Source: Methanobacteriota archaeon (GTDB taxonomy: Archaea; Methanobacteriota; Methanobacteria; Methanobacteriales; Methanobacteriaceae). From it: a stretch of DNA of 6,358 nt. Where the stretch lies: the NCBI GenBank assembly GCA_023430285.1, contig JAEZAV010000028.1, positions 1 through 6,358 of the forward strand. The letters are read 5' to 3'. This document shows positions 5,832 to 6,358 of the stretch, piece after piece. The notes under the pieces are model-generated. The model did no database searches. It had not been told where the DNA came from and was given only the letters and a program-made list of their open reading frames with translations. Made by a program: the position numbers and the translations under genes. How positions within the stretch are numbered: the first letter of the stretch is position 1; every line of letters starts with the position of its first letter.

Positions 5832-5959
5832 ATTCGAACGAATATAATAATTTCAAAAAATTTCAATTTAAAAACAAAGAAATTCAACCAAGTATTGGTT
5901 GAATGATATCCTAAGGTGATTGATGATTCTTTCCAACCAGATCAAAGATTTTTTTATTT
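5832..5959 (+). ncRNA. Candidate small RNA with hairpin and U-tract end
   Basis: The stretch lies between a good TATA promoter and a run of seven T (5949-5955, then ATTT), giving a transcript of about 125 nt. It contains a perfect 9-bp stem, ATTCAACCA/TGGTTGAAT with a 5-nt loop. It also has CAACCA at 5934-5939, which could compete for the same TGGTTG arm and so give two alternative folds. It carries AAGGTGAT at 5913-5920, which could bind ribosomes, but the following ATG at 5923 is too close and opens only 13 codons. No known RNA family is recognised. It might equally be a regulatory leader or plain AT-rich DNA. Confidence 0.3.
5882..5904 (+). repeat. Perfect 9-bp hairpin
   Basis: ATTCAACCA and TGGTTGAAT are exact reverse complements around the loop AGTAT. 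It is the best stem in the intergenic region and has no T-run directly after it, so it is not a classical terminator. As DNA it could be an operator, and as RNA a stable stem of the transcript from 5794-5810. Confidence 0.6.
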
Positions 5960-6004
5960 GCTAATTTAACCATCAACAAATGTTAAAATTTAGGGCAGAG
6001 GAAA

Positions 6005-6151
6005 ATGAGTGGATCTGTAGATTTTTTTAATGTTTCTTTTAAGAGCTTCGAAAATTTTTATAGAAGTTTATTTAAATTAGATTCTAAAATAGATCAATTA
6101 ATATATAAGAGTATATACATCGGAAATAACACATTGATGTTTAACATTTAA
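6005..6151 (+). CDS. Doubtful 48-codon ORF
   Basis: ATG at 6005 to TAA at 6149-6151 encodes a Phe/Ser/Ile/Asn-rich 48-residue peptide beginning MSGSVDFFNVSF, with no recognisable domain or membrane helix. AGAGG at 5997-6001 lies only 3 nt before the start, a short spacing. No TATA box sits at the expected distance. Its composition follows the AT-rich surroundings, as a chance frame would, and a decayed gene fragment is also possible. Confidence 0.2.
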   Translation: MSGSVDFFNVSFKSFENFYRSLFKLDSKIDQLIYKSIYIGNNTLMFNI

Positions 6152-6176
6152 ATTTTGAATCTGGAAGGTATCAGAG

Positions 6177-6184
6177 TATAATAA
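6177..6184 (+). promoter_or_regulatory. Possible TATA box for the right-edge gene
   Basis: TATAATAA on the plus strand would place a transcription start near 6206 and a leader of about 43 nt before the ATG at 6249. The inverted repeat TTCATT/AATGAA at 6196-6219 would straddle that start. The BRE is not clear, and another candidate (TTAATATATA at 6098-6107) lies further upstream. Confidence 0.25.
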
Positions 6185-6248
6185 TTAGAAAAATTTTCAT
6201 TAATTTATCGATCAATGAATCTTTCCACAATCTGTAAGCGTGGTAAAA

Positions 6249-6358
6249 ATGATAGAGAATAAGATAAAAACCTTGAGACAAGCTGCCAAAGTTTCCACCA
6301 TGCAGGAATCCGACGAAATATGGTGCGTTATAGCTGGAAATGAAGAGATGGTTAATAA
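6249..6358 (+). CDS. 5' end of an unrecognised gene, cut by the window edge
   Basis: An open frame starts with ATG at 6249 and runs to the window end, 36 complete codons beginning MIENKIKTLRQAAKVSTMQE and continuing SDEIWCVIAG. GTGGT at 6240-6244 with a 4-nt spacer is a fair ribosome binding site. The base composition is clearly richer in G and C than the upstream DNA, which supports real coding. There is no signal peptide or membrane helix in the visible part, so a soluble cytoplasmic protein is likely. I do not recognise the family from this fragment. It is divergent from the lipid-gene string. Confidence 0.6.
   Translation, partial: MIENKIKTLRQAAKVSTMQESDEIWCVIAGNEEMVN

Larger units (their letters stand above)
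5592..6248. other. AT-rich divergent intergenic region, 657 bp
   Basis: Separates the minus-strand string from the plus-strand gene at the right edge. It contains a clear plus-strand BRE/TATA box (5794-5810), a perfect hairpin (5882-5904), T-runs at 5949-5955 and 6022-6028, a doubtful 48-codon ORF (6005-6151), and an inverted repeat TTCATT/AATGAA (6196-6219) near the likely start of the edge gene. For the decarboxylase I find no clean minus-strand TATA box; the best candidate is an A/T-only stretch near 5680-5692. No tRNA or repeat array is present. Confidence 0.7.

Noticed and set aside
5829..5845. GTTCGAATC on the minus strand, like a tRNA T-loop or an integration site
   Set aside because: The flanking bases do not form the T-arm stem and there is no acceptor stem or anticodon arm, so it is not a tRNA or a clear fragment of one.
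5882..5904. Hairpin as a CRISPR repeat or insertion-sequence end
   Set aside because: The unit occurs once, with no spaced copies, no transposase and no target duplication nearby.

Overview
The window looks like chromosomal DNA from a methanogenic archaeon, most likely a member of the Methanobacteriales and possibly Methanobacterium. This rests on protein families and signals read from sequence, not on a database match. The window has an archaeal dihydroneopterin aldolase of the tetrahydromethanopterin pathway, a DUF515-type membrane protein, a DUF5518-type membrane protein and an archaeal-type serine synthase/decarboxylase pair for ether-lipid head groups. It also has archaeal TATA boxes with purine-rich BRE elements, oligo-T terminators and Shine-Dalgarno sites of the GGTGAT/GGAG type. 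Non-coding DNA is very AT-rich. No mobile element, CRISPR array, tRNA or rRNA is visible.

Layout, read along the minus strand from right to left: archaetidylserine decarboxylase (5591-4908), archaetidylserine synthase (4882-4163), a DUF515 membrane protein (4173-2692, overlapping the synthase end by 11 nt), an 82-nt gap, a secreted protein with a C-terminal LPTKNTG-membrane-helix-Arg tail (2609-1656), a cysteine sortase (1619-900), and MptD (898-530). All six are on the same strand with short gaps or overlaps, so they may form one or two transcription units. A separate DUF5518 four-helix membrane protein (450-79) follows with its own strong promoter (501-517) and an oligo-T terminator (59-75).

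To the right is a 657-bp AT-rich divergent region (5592-6248). It holds a good plus-strand BRE/TATA box, a perfect 9-bp hairpin and a U-run, which together could be a small RNA gene. It also holds a doubtful 48-codon ORF. At the right edge the first 36 codons of an unrecognised plus-strand gene begin (6249 onward).

The most interesting point is how the six-gene string could work together. In haloarchaea, archaeosortase ArtA processing is reported to depend on PssA and PssD, the enzymes that make archaetidylethanolamine, whose amine can accept the processed protein. Here the same two lipid enzymes lie upstream of an unrelated true cysteine sortase and a protein with a sortase-like C-terminal signal. 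This suggests, as inference only, a sortase-based lipid-anchoring or wall-anchoring module in a methanogen. The DUF515 protein between them has a C-terminal half that resembles the SAF/CpaB (RcpC) proteins of Flp pilus machines, which would fit an envelope assembly role.
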